A stretch of DNA of 9,764 bases from Alkalimonas sp. (GTDB lineage: Bacteria > Pseudomonadota > Gammaproteobacteria > Enterobacterales > Alteromonadaceae): NCBI GenBank assembly GCA_022565655.1, contig JAIUMG010000113.1, positions 1 to 9,764 of the forward strand. The letters run 5' to 3'. The notes beneath the pieces were generated by a model. That model saw only the letters and a program-made list of their open reading frames with translations, was not told the DNA's origin and made no database searches. How positions within the stretch are numbered: the first letter of the stretch is position 1; each line of letters opens with the position of its first letter. Shown piece by piece: positions 1 to 7,231 of the stretch. The position numbers were made by a program, and so were the translations under genes.

Positions 1-824
1 CCATGAATAGCAGCCGCTTGAATACCCACAGCTTCCAACTGCTTGGTCAGCTTGTTGGCGCCATGCTTGGTTTTGGTAAACACCAGTACCTGTTGCCAGT
101 TGTTATCGACCACCAAATCAATCAGCATAGCGGCTTTACGGCTTTTATCGACCGCATAGACGCTTTGCTCGACGCGCTCAGCCGTGGTGTTTTCCGGGCT
201 GACCGACACTTCCAGCGGATTGTTGACCATGGTTTTCGCCAACGCGCGGATCTCAGTAGAGAAGGTCGCTGAAAACAGCAAGTTCTGTCGCTGCTTTGGC
301 AAAAACGCCAGAATTTTACGAATATCGCGAATAAAGCCCATATCCAGCATGCGATCGGCCTCATCCAGCACCAACACTTCCAGTTGGTTAAAACGAATAG
401 CATTTTGCTGATACAGATCGAGTAAACGTCCTGGCGTTGCTACCAAAATATCCACGCCTTTACGCAGCTTCTGCATTTGTGGGTTAATTTTAACGCCACC
501 AAACACCACGGCAGAGCGCAGCGGCAAACGACTGCCATAACGCTCGACACTCGCCGCTACCTGAGCCGCTAGTTCACGAGTCGGCGTTAAAATCAGTGCC
601 CGTGCCTGATTGGCCTGCGCCGGTTTGCCTTTGGCCAGGATCTGTAAAATCGGCAGGGTAAAACCTGCGGTCTTGCCGGTGCCTGTCTGGGCAGCCGCCA
701 TTAAATCTCGCCCAGCCAACACAGCTGGTATGGCTTGCGCTTGAATAGGTGAAGGGGTGTCATAGCCTTCAGCCTGAATGGCTGCAAGCAAAGGGGCGGA
801 TAAGCCCAGGGAGGCAAAACTCAT
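1..824 (-). CDS. rhlE: RhlE-type DEAD-box ATP-dependent RNA helicase, N-terminal part
   Basis: This is an ATP-dependent RNA helicase of the cytoplasm; the family remodels RNA in ribosome assembly and RNA decay. The gene reads from an ATG at 824-822 and stays open to base 1, giving 274 complete codons, so the C-terminal part lies outside the window. The conserved motifs appear in order: a Q motif (TPSPIQ, residues 23-28), motif I AQTGTGKT (45-52), PTRELA (81-86), GG (109-110), TPGR (130-133), DEAD (154-157) and SAT (185-187). The start of the second RecA-like domain follows, with VFTKTK near 248-253. The start MSFASLGL matches the usual RhlE opening, and a GTGAGAA sequence on the minus strand just upstream can serve as ribosome binding site. 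It is divergent from cysG and shares no evident function with it. RhlE rather than SrmB, DeaD or RhlB is an inference from the N-terminus and the missing upstream extension; the tail that would settle the subfamily is not visible. Confidence 0.93.
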   Translation of the reverse strand, partial: MSFASLGLSAPLLAAIQAEGYDTPSPIQAQAIPAVLAGRDLMAAAQTGTGKTAGFTLPILQILAKGKPAQANQARALILTPTRELAAQVAASVERYGSRLPLRSAVVFGGVKINPQMQKLRKGVDILVATPGRLLDLYQQNAIRFNQLEVLVLDEADRMLDMGFIRDIRKILAFLPKQRQNLLFSATFSTEIRALAKTMVNNPLEVSVSPENTTAERVEQSVYAVDKSRKAAMLIDLVVDNNWQQVLVFTKTKHGANKLTKQLEAVGIQAAAIH

Positions 825-1055
825 AGATTCTCACTTGTTGTACAAACTATCGCCAGAATGGCAGCCAAACAGGATACAGGATCTGCTATCAAACCGCCAT
901 CTTTATCCCCGCTTGCCTCGCTATAAAACTGATAGAGAGCATAGAAGATCTACTCTTAATTCCTTTTGGTTATATCTGAGCGCGATCCATTATTTTATTT
1001 AAGCCATGCAGACGGCTATTCTGCAGGCTGATGAATTAGCTTGATGGCCCAATCG
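825..1055. other. divergent intergenic region between rhlE and cysG
   Basis: This 231-base stretch separates the two divergent start codons and must hold both promoters. It is AT-rich between about 920 and 1001. On the plus strand, possible -10 boxes are TATAAA at 922-927 and TATTTT at 991-996. The latter has only a poor -35 (TTGGTT, 966-971) at 19-base spacing, so I call no promoter. CysB commonly activates cys operons in gammaproteobacteria, but its sites are too degenerate to recognise by eye here. No convincing small gene was seen. Confidence 0.5.
1002..1029. repeat. imperfect inverted repeat (hairpin) upstream of cysG
   Basis: The left arm AGCCATGCAG (1002-1011) pairs with the right arm CTGCAGGCT (1021-1029), leaving one bulged A and a 9-base loop. 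If transcription of cysG starts upstream, this would fold as a 9-bp bulged stem in the 5' leader, ending 26 bases before the chosen start codon. No T-run follows, so it is not a typical intrinsic terminator. Its role is unknown; it could equally be a DNA-binding palindrome or chance. Confidence 0.4.
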
Positions 1056-2462
1056 ATGGACTTTTTACCTATTTTTACGCAATTGCAGCAACAACCCGTG
1101 CTGGTCGTCGGTGGCGGGCCGGTCGCGCTGCGTAAAATTCAGCTGCTGCTGGCTGCCGGTGCTCAGGTCACGGTACTAGCGCCGAGCATCTGCAAAGAAG
1201 TGCAAGCGCTGGCCGGTGAGCAATTACACTGCATCTACCAACGCTTCGGTCAGCATGACATCAGTGGCTACAAACTGATTATTGCCGCTACCGATAAGCC
1301 TGCCGTCAATGCTGAGATCTATCAGGCCGCCCAAGCAGCCAATATCTGGATTAATGCCGTGGATGACCCACAGCATGGCAACTTTATTTTTCCGGCTATT
1401 GTTGATCGCAGTCCTATTGTAGTCGCTATTTCATCCGGCGGTAATGCACCGGTGCTGGCACGCCGTATCCGTGAAAAAGTGGAGCAATTACTGCCGCAAT
1501 CCATCAGTTTAATGGGCCAATTTGCCGCCCGCTGTCGTGATCAAGTTAAAGCCGCGCTACCAAGCATTGCTCAGCGCCGCGATTTCTGGGAGCGCTGGTT
1601 CAGTGGCCCGGCTCAGCAATTGATCGCCAGTGGCCGCCAGCAGGCGACCGAGCAACTGTTTCAACAACAACTGGCTGACTTCACGCCCAACCAGGGTGAA
1701 GTCTATATTGTTGGTGCAGGGCCGGGCGATCCGGAGCTACTGACCATTAAAGCCATGCAGTACATGCAACAAGCCGATGTCATCGTGCATGATGGCTTAG
1801 TCAGCGATGATATTCTGGCTTTAGCGAGGCGCGATGCTGAGCGTATCAGCGTGGCCAAGCAAGCAGGCTTTCACAGCTTACCGCAAGATGAAATCAATAC
1901 GTTATTGGTCAAGCTGGCTCAAGCTGGCCAGCGCGTCTGCCGCTTAAAAGGTGGCGACCCCTTTATTTATGGCCGTGGTGGTGAAGAATGCGAAGCACTG
2001 GCTGCTACAGGCATTCGTTATTATGTGGTGCCGGGTGTCACGGCTGCCGCCGGCTGCGCTGCCTATGCTGGTATTCCGCTGACCCATCGCGACTATGCTC
2101 AGACGGTACAGCTGGTGACTGGCCACTGCCGTGCCAATGGTGATGAACCCGACTGGGCCTCTTTGGCCAAAGCCCGCCAGACGCTGGTGGTGTACATGGG
2201 GCTGATTAACAGCACCACCTTAACCGAACAACTGATCAGCCATGGTCGAGATGCCAACACACCGGTGGCCATTGTCGAGAATGGCACCCGGCCAGAGCAG
2301 CGCAGCGTCACCGGGACGCTAGAACAACTACCGACGCTGATCAGCCAACATCAACTGAGCAGCCCAGCACTGATTATTATTGGTGAAGTGGTGGCCTTAG
2401 CCCCAAATTTACAATGGTTTCATACAGTCGCTGCTGAACACAGCACAACCGAAGCAGCCTAG
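1056..2462 (+). CDS. cysG: siroheme synthase CysG (dehydrogenase/ferrochelatase plus uroporphyrinogen-III methyltransferase)
   Basis: This bifunctional cytoplasmic enzyme turns uroporphyrinogen III into siroheme, the cofactor of sulfite and nitrite reductases. The product is 468 residues, close to the 457 of E. coli CysG. The N-terminal half carries the NAD-binding loop VGGGPVALRK (about 18-27), the catalytic Asp in AVDD (D103, matching E. coli D104) and the ISSGG segment whose second serine (127) matches the phosphorylated S128. The C-terminal SUMT half starts with VYIVGAGPGDPELLT (216-230) and has D246, K268 in VAKQAG, RLKGGDPFIYGRGGEE-like residues at 296-311 and VVPGVTAAAG (324-333). The reading frame is open back to a TTG at 1041 and an ATG at 1044. 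I chose the ATG at 1056 because MDFLPIF matches the usual MD-LP-F start of the family. No strong ribosome binding site distinguishes the three candidates. It heads the operon and its stop overlaps the cysD ribosome binding site, tying cofactor supply to sulfate assimilation. Confidence 0.95.
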   Translation: MDFLPIFTQLQQQPVLVVGGGPVALRKIQLLLAAGAQVTVLAPSICKEVQALAGEQLHCIYQRFGQHDISGYKLIIAATDKPAVNAEIYQAAQAANIWINAVDDPQHGNFIFPAIVDRSPIVVAISSGGNAPVLARRIREKVEQLLPQSISLMGQFAARCRDQVKAALPSIAQRRDFWERWFSGPAQQLIASGRQQATEQLFQQQLADFTPNQGEVYIVGAGPGDPELLTIKAMQYMQQADVIVHDGLVSDDILALARRDAERISVAKQAGFHSLPQDEINTLLVKLAQAGQRVCRLKGGDPFIYGRGGEECEALAATGIRYYVVPGVTAAAGCAAYAGIPLTHRDYAQTVQLVTGHCRANGDEPDWASLAKARQTLVVYMGLINSTTLTEQLISHGRDANTPVAIVENGTRPEQRSVTGTLEQLPTLISQHQLSSPALIIIGEVVALAPNLQWFHTVAAEHSTTEAA

Positions 2463-2465
2463 GAG
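2461..2465 (+). promoter_or_regulatory. ribosome binding site of cysD
   Basis: A consensus AGGAG lies 8 bases before the cysD ATG and overlaps the last two bases of the cysG stop codon TAG (2460-2462). The arrangement suggests coupled translation across the junction. Confidence 0.75.
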
Positions 2466-2473
2466 CAACACAG

Positions 2474-3370
2474 ATGGCGTTATCGCATTTACAACAACTG
2501 GAAGCGGAAAGCATTCATATTTTCCGCGAAGTCGCCGCCGAATTTAAAAAACCGGTGATGCTGTATTCCATCGGTAAGGATTCGTCGGTGCTGCTGCATC
2601 TCGCACGCAAAGCCTTTGCCCCCGGCAAAATTCCGTTTCCATTACTGCATGTGGATACCAATTGGAAATTCCGCGAAATGATCCAGTTTCGTGACCGGGT
2701 GGCGAAAGATTACAACGTCGATTTGCTGGTGCATAAAAACCCGGAAGGGCTGGCGATGAATATCAGCCCCTTTGTCCATGGCAGTGCCAAGCACACCGAT
2801 ATCATGAAAACGCAGGGCTTGAAGCAAGCGCTGAATCAATACGGCTTTGATGCCGCTTTTGGTGGCGCCCGTCGTGACGAAGAAAAATCCCGCGCCAAAG
2901 AACGGGTGTTTTCCTTCCGCGATAAACACCACCGTTGGGACCCGAAAAATCAACGGCCTGAACTGTGGAATCTGTACAACAGCTCCATCAATGAAGGCGA
3001 AAGCATTCGGGTGTTCCCACTGTCAAACTGGACCGAGCTGGATATCTGGCTATACATTTTGCAGGAAAACATCGACATCGTGCCGCTGTATTTAGCCAAA
3101 GAGCGCCCTGTGGTAGCCCGTGATGGCAGCTTAATTATGGTCGATGACGACCGCATGCCGATTGAACCGGGCGAGGTGATTGAACACAAGTCGGTACGCT
3201 TTCGCACTCTCGGTTGTTATCCGCTAACCGGTGCCATTGAGTCGGAGGCCAACACGCTGGAAGGCATCGTCGAAGAAATGTTACGTGCCCGCACTTCTGA
3301 ACGCCAGGGGCGGGTGATCGATCAGGATCAGTCCGGTATGGAATTGAAGAAACGTGAGGGGTACTTCTGA
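2474..3370 (+). CDS. cysD: sulfate adenylyltransferase small subunit CysD
   Basis: This is the catalytic subunit of the heterodimeric ATP sulfurylase, which makes adenosine 5'-phosphosulfate and pyrophosphate from ATP and sulfate in the cytoplasm, working with the GTPase CysN. The 298-residue product is close to the 302 of E. coli CysD and is complete. It belongs to the PAPS-reductase-like PP-loop fold: the loop reads SIGKDSS (32-38), followed by LLHVDTNWKF (57-66) and the conserved GGARRDEEKSRAKER segment (130-144), which contributes to the nucleotide site. RFRTLGCYPLTGA (242-254) and a typical CysD tail ending REGYF complete the match. The ATG follows a consensus AGGAG by 8 bases, and the gene begins 11 bases after cysG ends. 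Its stop TGA shares one base with the cysN start codon. Nothing is missing or unusual. Confidence 0.98.
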   Translation: MALSHLQQLEAESIHIFREVAAEFKKPVMLYSIGKDSSVLLHLARKAFAPGKIPFPLLHVDTNWKFREMIQFRDRVAKDYNVDLLVHKNPEGLAMNISPFVHGSAKHTDIMKTQGLKQALNQYGFDAAFGGARRDEEKSRAKERVFSFRDKHHRWDPKNQRPELWNLYNSSINEGESIRVFPLSNWTELDIWLYILQENIDIVPLYLAKERPVVARDGSLIMVDDDRMPIEPGEVIEHKSVRFRTLGCYPLTGAIESEANTLEGIVEEMLRARTSERQGRVIDQDQSGMELKKREGYF

Positions 3371-4839
3371 TGAGCAGCGTACTGGAAGCAACATCATTGC
3401 ATCAACAGCTGGATGAACTGGGCATTCGTGGTTATCTGCAGCAACATCAGGATAAAAGCCTGTTGCGCGTGCTGACCTGTGGCAGTGTCGATGACGGCAA
3501 AAGCACCCTGATCGGCCGCTTGCTGCACGACAGCCAGCAACTGTACGATGATCAGCTGGATGCGTTAAAGAGCGATCACAAAGGTCGTAACAGCGATGGC
3601 GAACTGGAGCTGGCGATGCTGGTCGATGGCCTGCAGGCCGAGCGCGAGCAAGGCATTACCATTGATGTCGCTTACCGCTATTTTTCCACCACCCAGCGTA
3701 AGTTTATTCTGGCCGACACCCCCGGCCATGAGCAGTACACCCGCAATATGGCCACAGGTGCCTCCCATTCCGATGTCGCCATTTTGCTGGTTGATGCCCG
3801 CCACGGTGTCTTGACCCAAACCAAGCGCCATAGCTTTATTTGCGCCCTGCTCGGCATTAAGCACTTTGTCGTGGCGGTCAATAAAATGGATCTGATTGGC
3901 TACGCGGAAACCGAGTTTAGTCGCATTAAAAAAGATATTCTGGCCATCACTACCCAGTTGCAGGTCCCTCATGTTGATGTGGTGCCACTGAGCGCGCTCA
4001 AAGGTGAGAATATTACTCAACCTTCAGCCTCGATGCCTTGGTATCAGGGCCAGCCATTATTGCCCTTGCTGGAAACGCTGCCGATCCCGGACCGCAGTGG
4101 TCAACACAGCCGCTTTCCGGTGCAGTTCGTCATTCGGCCCGATCTCAACTTCCGTGGTTTTGCCGGCACCTTAACCGGTGGCCGCCTTGCGGTTGGTCAA
4201 GCCGTCAAGGTGTATCCATCGGGCCAACAAAGCACGGTACGCAGCATCGAAACCTTTGCCGGCCAGCAGCCTGCTGCTGAAGCAGGTGAAGCGGTTACCC
4301 TGACCCTGCAGGATGAAATCGATATCAGCCGCGGAGACTGGCTGGTGCCTGTTGAAGAGAATGTCACTCAAAGCAACCGCGCTCTGGCCTATCTAGTCTG
4401 GTTTAATGAGCAACCGCTGCAATCAGGCCGGCTGTACGATTTCAAACTGGCTAGCCGCAAAAGCTCGGCCAGCATTAGCCAGCTTGACCACAAAGTAAAT
4501 ATCAACACATTGCAGAAAATCGATGCCGATGATGTGCAGATGAACGATATTGCGCTGGTAGAGCTGGAGCTGACCGAAGTGCTGCCGCTGGATAGCTTTA
4601 CCGAGCACCCAGGGACCGGCAATTTTATTCTGGTCGACCGGTTAACCAACGCCACCGTTGCCGCAGGCCTGATCCAAACCGTGTTAGCCAAAGAAAGCCA
4701 GAACATCCCGGCTAACTTCTCGGCATTTGAGTTGGAGTTCAATGCGTTGATCCGCAAACACTTCCCACACTGGCAGGCCAATGACCTGTCGGCGCTGGTG
4801 GATGAACTGCGCGCTAAAGACCAAGCAGAGAAGCAATGA
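3370..4839 (+). CDS. cysN: sulfate adenylyltransferase GTPase subunit CysN
   Basis: This is the regulatory GTPase subunit of ATP sulfurylase; GTP hydrolysis drives the unfavourable formation of APS by CysD. The 489-residue product has an EF-Tu-like layout. G1 reads GSVDDGKST (38-46), the G2 region EQGITIDVAY (93-102), G3 DTPGH (116-120) and G4 NKMD (171-174), followed by beta-barrel domains 2 and 3 from about residue 250 on. It is slightly longer than E. coli CysN (475) and stops without a second P-loop, so it is a stand-alone CysN and not a CysNC fusion; the kinase is the separate cysC downstream. The start overlaps the cysD stop by one base (TGATG), with GAGGGG at 3356-3361 as ribosome binding site. 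Its own TGA overlaps the next start as ATGA. These overlaps argue for co-transcription and translational coupling, which suits subunits made in equal amounts. Confidence 0.98.
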   Translation: MSSVLEATSLHQQLDELGIRGYLQQHQDKSLLRVLTCGSVDDGKSTLIGRLLHDSQQLYDDQLDALKSDHKGRNSDGELELAMLVDGLQAEREQGITIDVAYRYFSTTQRKFILADTPGHEQYTRNMATGASHSDVAILLVDARHGVLTQTKRHSFICALLGIKHFVVAVNKMDLIGYAETEFSRIKKDILAITTQLQVPHVDVVPLSALKGENITQPSASMPWYQGQPLLPLLETLPIPDRSGQHSRFPVQFVIRPDLNFRGFAGTLTGGRLAVGQAVKVYPSGQQSTVRSIETFAGQQPAAEAGEAVTLTLQDEIDISRGDWLVPVEENVTQSNRALAYLVWFNEQPLQSGRLYDFKLASRKSSASISQLDHKVNINTLQKIDADDVQMNDIALVELELTEVLPLDSFTEHPGTGNFILVDRLTNATVAAGLIQTVLAKESQNIPANFSAFELEFNALIRKHFPHWQANDLSALVDELRAKDQAEKQ

Positions 4840-6560
4840 CCCTACAGCAGGTCGGGGTCATTGCCCTATTGCTGGCTTTGATCGCCGGCCTGATATTCAG
4901 CAAACGCTCACCGGCCTTTTGGTTTGGTGGTGCTTTGCTGTTCAGTTATCTGATTGGCTGGCTGGAACTCGACAAAGCATTAACCAACTTCAGCAACCCC
5001 TCGCTGATTACCTTGGTGTTGTTGTTGCTGATTTCCATCGCCATTGAAAAAACCCGGCTGGTGAGTTGGCTCAGCCATCGGTTTGAAGGCAAAAATCTCA
5101 GCCTGGTGGTGGCGAAGGTCAGCCTGGCCAGTGGCTTTCTATCGTCATTCGTCAACAACACGGCGGTGGTCTCGACCTTAATGGCATCTTTGCGGCAGCA
5201 CCCGCACTTTGCCGCATCCAAGTTGCTGATCCCTTTATCCTACAGCGCCATTTTAGGTGGTATGCTGACGCTTATCGGCACCTCGACCAACCTGATCGTC
5301 AACGGTTTTGTTGAAGAGGCTGGCTTGCCCGGCCTTGGCTTTTTTTCCTTCACCCTGCTTGGCCTGATTGCCTTTGCCGCTGGCTTGGTAGTACTGATGA
5401 TTGGCGCCCACTGGCTGCCCGATACCCGCAAACAACAGGATGAAGCGGCGCCTTTTTACTTAAGTGCTCATGTGGATAGCAACAGCCAGTTGGCGGGTAA
5501 AACCGTGGAACAAAACGGCCTGCGTGAGCTGCAATCGCTGTTTCTGGCTGAAATTCAGCGCGGTGAGCAGCATATTTGCCCAGTCCGGCCCGATACCAAA
5601 ATACAAGCTGGTGATGAGTTGCGCTTTGTCGGCGATATTCAGGCCGTTTCACGGCTTCAAAGCTTCCCCGGCTTGCAACTGGTGCCGGATCAAGCCGATC
5701 AACAAGGGGAGCTGATGGAAGCCGTGATTAGCTACAGCTCCAAACTGGTTGGCAAAACCTTAAAAAATCTGCGCTTTCGCGAGCAGTACGATGCCGTAGT
5801 GATTGCAGTGCGACGCGGTCATGAGAGGCTTAACGGTGGCCTCGGTGATTTAGAGCTGCACGCTGGTGATGTGCTGATCCTCTCTACCGGTAAAGACTTT
5901 CCTGGCTTGAATGAGTTAAGCCAGGACTTTATCTACGTCAATGGTTTGTCCATTTCGACGCCTTTATCGTCGACTCGCAGCCACTGGGTACTGGCCGCCT
6001 TCGCCGGCACCCTGCTCTTATCTTTTCTGGACATGGTGCCACTGGTGAAAGGCTTGCCGGTGTTATTGGTCGGATTACTGGCCACTCAGGTGATCCATCT
6101 GAATGAATTAAAGCGCCGTTTTCCATTGGAGCTGTTCGTGATTGTCGGCGCTGCCATTGGTCTGGCGCAGCTAATGATACAATCAGGCGTGGCTGGCATG
6201 ATCGCCGCTGGCCTGAACCAACTGGTTGATGGCAGTGGAGCCTATGGTGCACTGATTGCAATTTTTATTGCCACCTGGCTGTTTACCGAAGTGGTTACCA
6301 ATAATGCCGCGGCCGCGCTGACCTTTCCGATTGCCTATGCCATGGCATTGGAGCTGGGTGTCGACCCTACGCCATTTTTTATGGCCGTTGCCTTTGGTGC
6401 TTCGGCCAGTTTTATTTCACCTTTTGGTTATCAAACCAATTTGATGGTATACAGTGCCGGCAACTACCAACTGAAAGATTACGCTCGCCTCGGGATCCCG
6501 ATGGCGCTGGTGTACAGCAGTGTGGTATTGCTGTGCTTACCGCTGATTTTCCCTTTTTAA
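4836..6560 (+). CDS. SLC13-type anion permease with two central RCK_C (TrkA-C) domains, probable sulfate transporter
   Basis: This is a 574-residue inner-membrane permease, most likely importing sulfate for the enzymes around it. The substrate is inferred from context, not shown. The N-terminal half has hydrophobic segments at about 5-22, 28-43, 57-73, 90-118, 131-155 and 168-193. It carries the paired SLC13 signatures SSFVNNTAVV (103-112) and GTSTNLIVNG (148-157). A soluble middle section (about 205-370) contains two RCK_C-like domains, each with the pattern of an 'L.GKT...L' segment followed by 'AGD.L...G' (for example 219-223 with 258-266, and 304-310 with 343-352). The C-terminal half has further membrane segments from about 384 and repeats the signatures as TEVVTNNAAAAL (484-495) and SPFGYQTNLMVY (528-539). 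This two-half plan with RCK_C insertion matches the family that includes algal SLT and cyanobacterial sulfate permeases. The start forms an ATGA overlap with cysN and AGAGAAG precedes it. RCK_C domains often sense small ligands, so feedback on transport is conceivable. Confidence 0.88.
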   Translation: MTLQQVGVIALLLALIAGLIFSKRSPAFWFGGALLFSYLIGWLELDKALTNFSNPSLITLVLLLLISIAIEKTRLVSWLSHRFEGKNLSLVVAKVSLASGFLSSFVNNTAVVSTLMASLRQHPHFAASKLLIPLSYSAILGGMLTLIGTSTNLIVNGFVEEAGLPGLGFFSFTLLGLIAFAAGLVVLMIGAHWLPDTRKQQDEAAPFYLSAHVDSNSQLAGKTVEQNGLRELQSLFLAEIQRGEQHICPVRPDTKIQAGDELRFVGDIQAVSRLQSFPGLQLVPDQADQQGELMEAVISYSSKLVGKTLKNLRFREQYDAVVIAVRRGHERLNGGLGDLELHAGDVLILSTGKDFPGLNELSQDFIYVNGLSISTPLSSTRSHWVLAAFAGTLLLSFLDMVPLVKGLPVLLVGLLATQVIHLNELKRRFPLELFVIVGAAIGLAQLMIQSGVAGMIAAGLNQLVDGSGAYGALIAIFIATWLFTEVVTNNAAAALTFPIAYAMALELGVDPTPFFMAVAFGASASFISPFGYQTNLMVYSAGNYQLKDYARLGIPMALVYSSVVLLCLPLIFPF

Positions 6561-6578
6561 TGCGTTTATGGATACAAG

Positions 6579-7184
6579 ATGACAGACAATATTGTATGGC
6601 AACAACATCAGGTGGGTCGCGAACAGCGGGCTGACTTATTCGGCCACCGAAGTGGCGTGTTATGGTTCACTGGCTTAAGTGGCTCAGGCAAATCCACGGT
6701 CGCCAATGCGCTGGAGCAAGCACTGGCAGAGCAGGGCTTTCATACCTACTTGCTGGACGGCGACAATGTGCGTCATGGCCTCTGCGCCGATTTGGGCTTC
6801 AGCGCTGAAGATCGCACCGAGAATCTGCGCCGGGTTGGTGCTGTCTCCGGCTTGATGGTCGATGCCGGCCTGCTGGTACTTAGCGCCTTTATTTCGCCTT
6901 ATCGCGACCAAAGAGCACTGGTTCGCAGCTTTTTGCCTGAAGATAGCTTTATCGAGGTGTACATTGCCACGCCATTAGAGGTTTGCGAGCAGAGGGATGT
7001 TAAAGGCTTGTATCAAAAAGCCCGCAAAGGCGAAATCAGTCATTTCACCGGCATCTCCGATCCCTATGAGGCACCAGAACAACCGGATCTGGTGATCGAC
7101 ACCTCCAGCAGTACCTTGCAGGACAATGTCGCCCAACTGTTGCAACTGCTGCAACAGCGTGGTTGGATCAAGGCCAATCGCTGA
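6579..7184 (+). CDS. cysC: adenylyl-sulfate kinase CysC (APS kinase)
   Basis: This cytoplasmic kinase phosphorylates APS at the 3'-hydroxyl with ATP to give PAPS, the substrate of PAPS reductase. The complete 201-residue product matches the usual length of stand-alone bacterial CysC. Visible motifs are the P-loop GLSGSGKST (32-40), LDGDNVRHGL (59-68), DLGFSAEDRTENLRR (71-85) for APS binding, SAFISPYRDQR (102-112) with the conserved serine at 106 (the region phosphorylated in E. coli), KGLYQKAR (142-149) and DPYEAP (161-166). The start ATG lies 18 bases after the permease stop. GGA about nine bases upstream is a weak ribosome binding site; a closer ATG after the permease stop is out of frame. 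It belongs to the same operon as cysDN, although the permease is inserted between. Confidence 0.97.
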   Translation: MTDNIVWQQHQVGREQRADLFGHRSGVLWFTGLSGSGKSTVANALEQALAEQGFHTYLLDGDNVRHGLCADLGFSAEDRTENLRRVGAVSGLMVDAGLLVLSAFISPYRDQRALVRSFLPEDSFIEVYIATPLEVCEQRDVKGLYQKARKGEISHFTGISDPYEAPEQPDLVIDTSSSTLQDNVAQLLQLLQQRGWIKANR

Positions 7185-7191
7185 GTACTAT
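7163..7191 (+). promoter_or_regulatory. possible weak internal promoter before cysQ
   Basis: TTGGAT at 7163-7168, inside the end of cysC, is followed at exactly 17 bases by TACTAT (7186-7191), giving 3 of 6 and 4 of 6 matches to the sigma-70 consensus. It sits ahead of the widest gap in the operon. The match is weak and could be chance. Confidence 0.2.
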
Positions 7192-7201
7192 AAGCACTAT
7201 A
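7187..7201. repeat. short direct repeat in the cysC-cysQ gap
   Basis: ACTATA occurs at 7187-7192 and again at 7196-7201, one nine-base step apart, just after the cysC stop. It overlaps the possible -10 box. Two copies of a hexamer are a minor observation with no assigned role. Confidence 0.35.
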
Positions 7202-7231
7202 GCCAAACACAACCATCATGAAGCCGATACT

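Noticed and set aside
838..845. Palindrome TTGTACAA close to the rhlE start
   Set aside because: It is only eight bases long, does not extend on either side, and is expected by chance in a window of this size.
778..1002. Plus-strand reading frame of 74 codons over the rhlE start and intergenic region
   Set aside because: Its first part is antisense to rhlE and the product resembles nothing; no ribosome binding site was seen.
3565..4020. Long antisense reading frame (151 codons) inside cysN
   Set aside because: It is opposite the conserved GTPase domain, has no recognisable domain, and long antisense frames are common opposite GC-rich genes.
3370..4839. Possible CysNC bifunctional fusion
   Set aside because: The CysN product ends at residue 489 with no second P-loop, and a complete separate cysC lies downstream.
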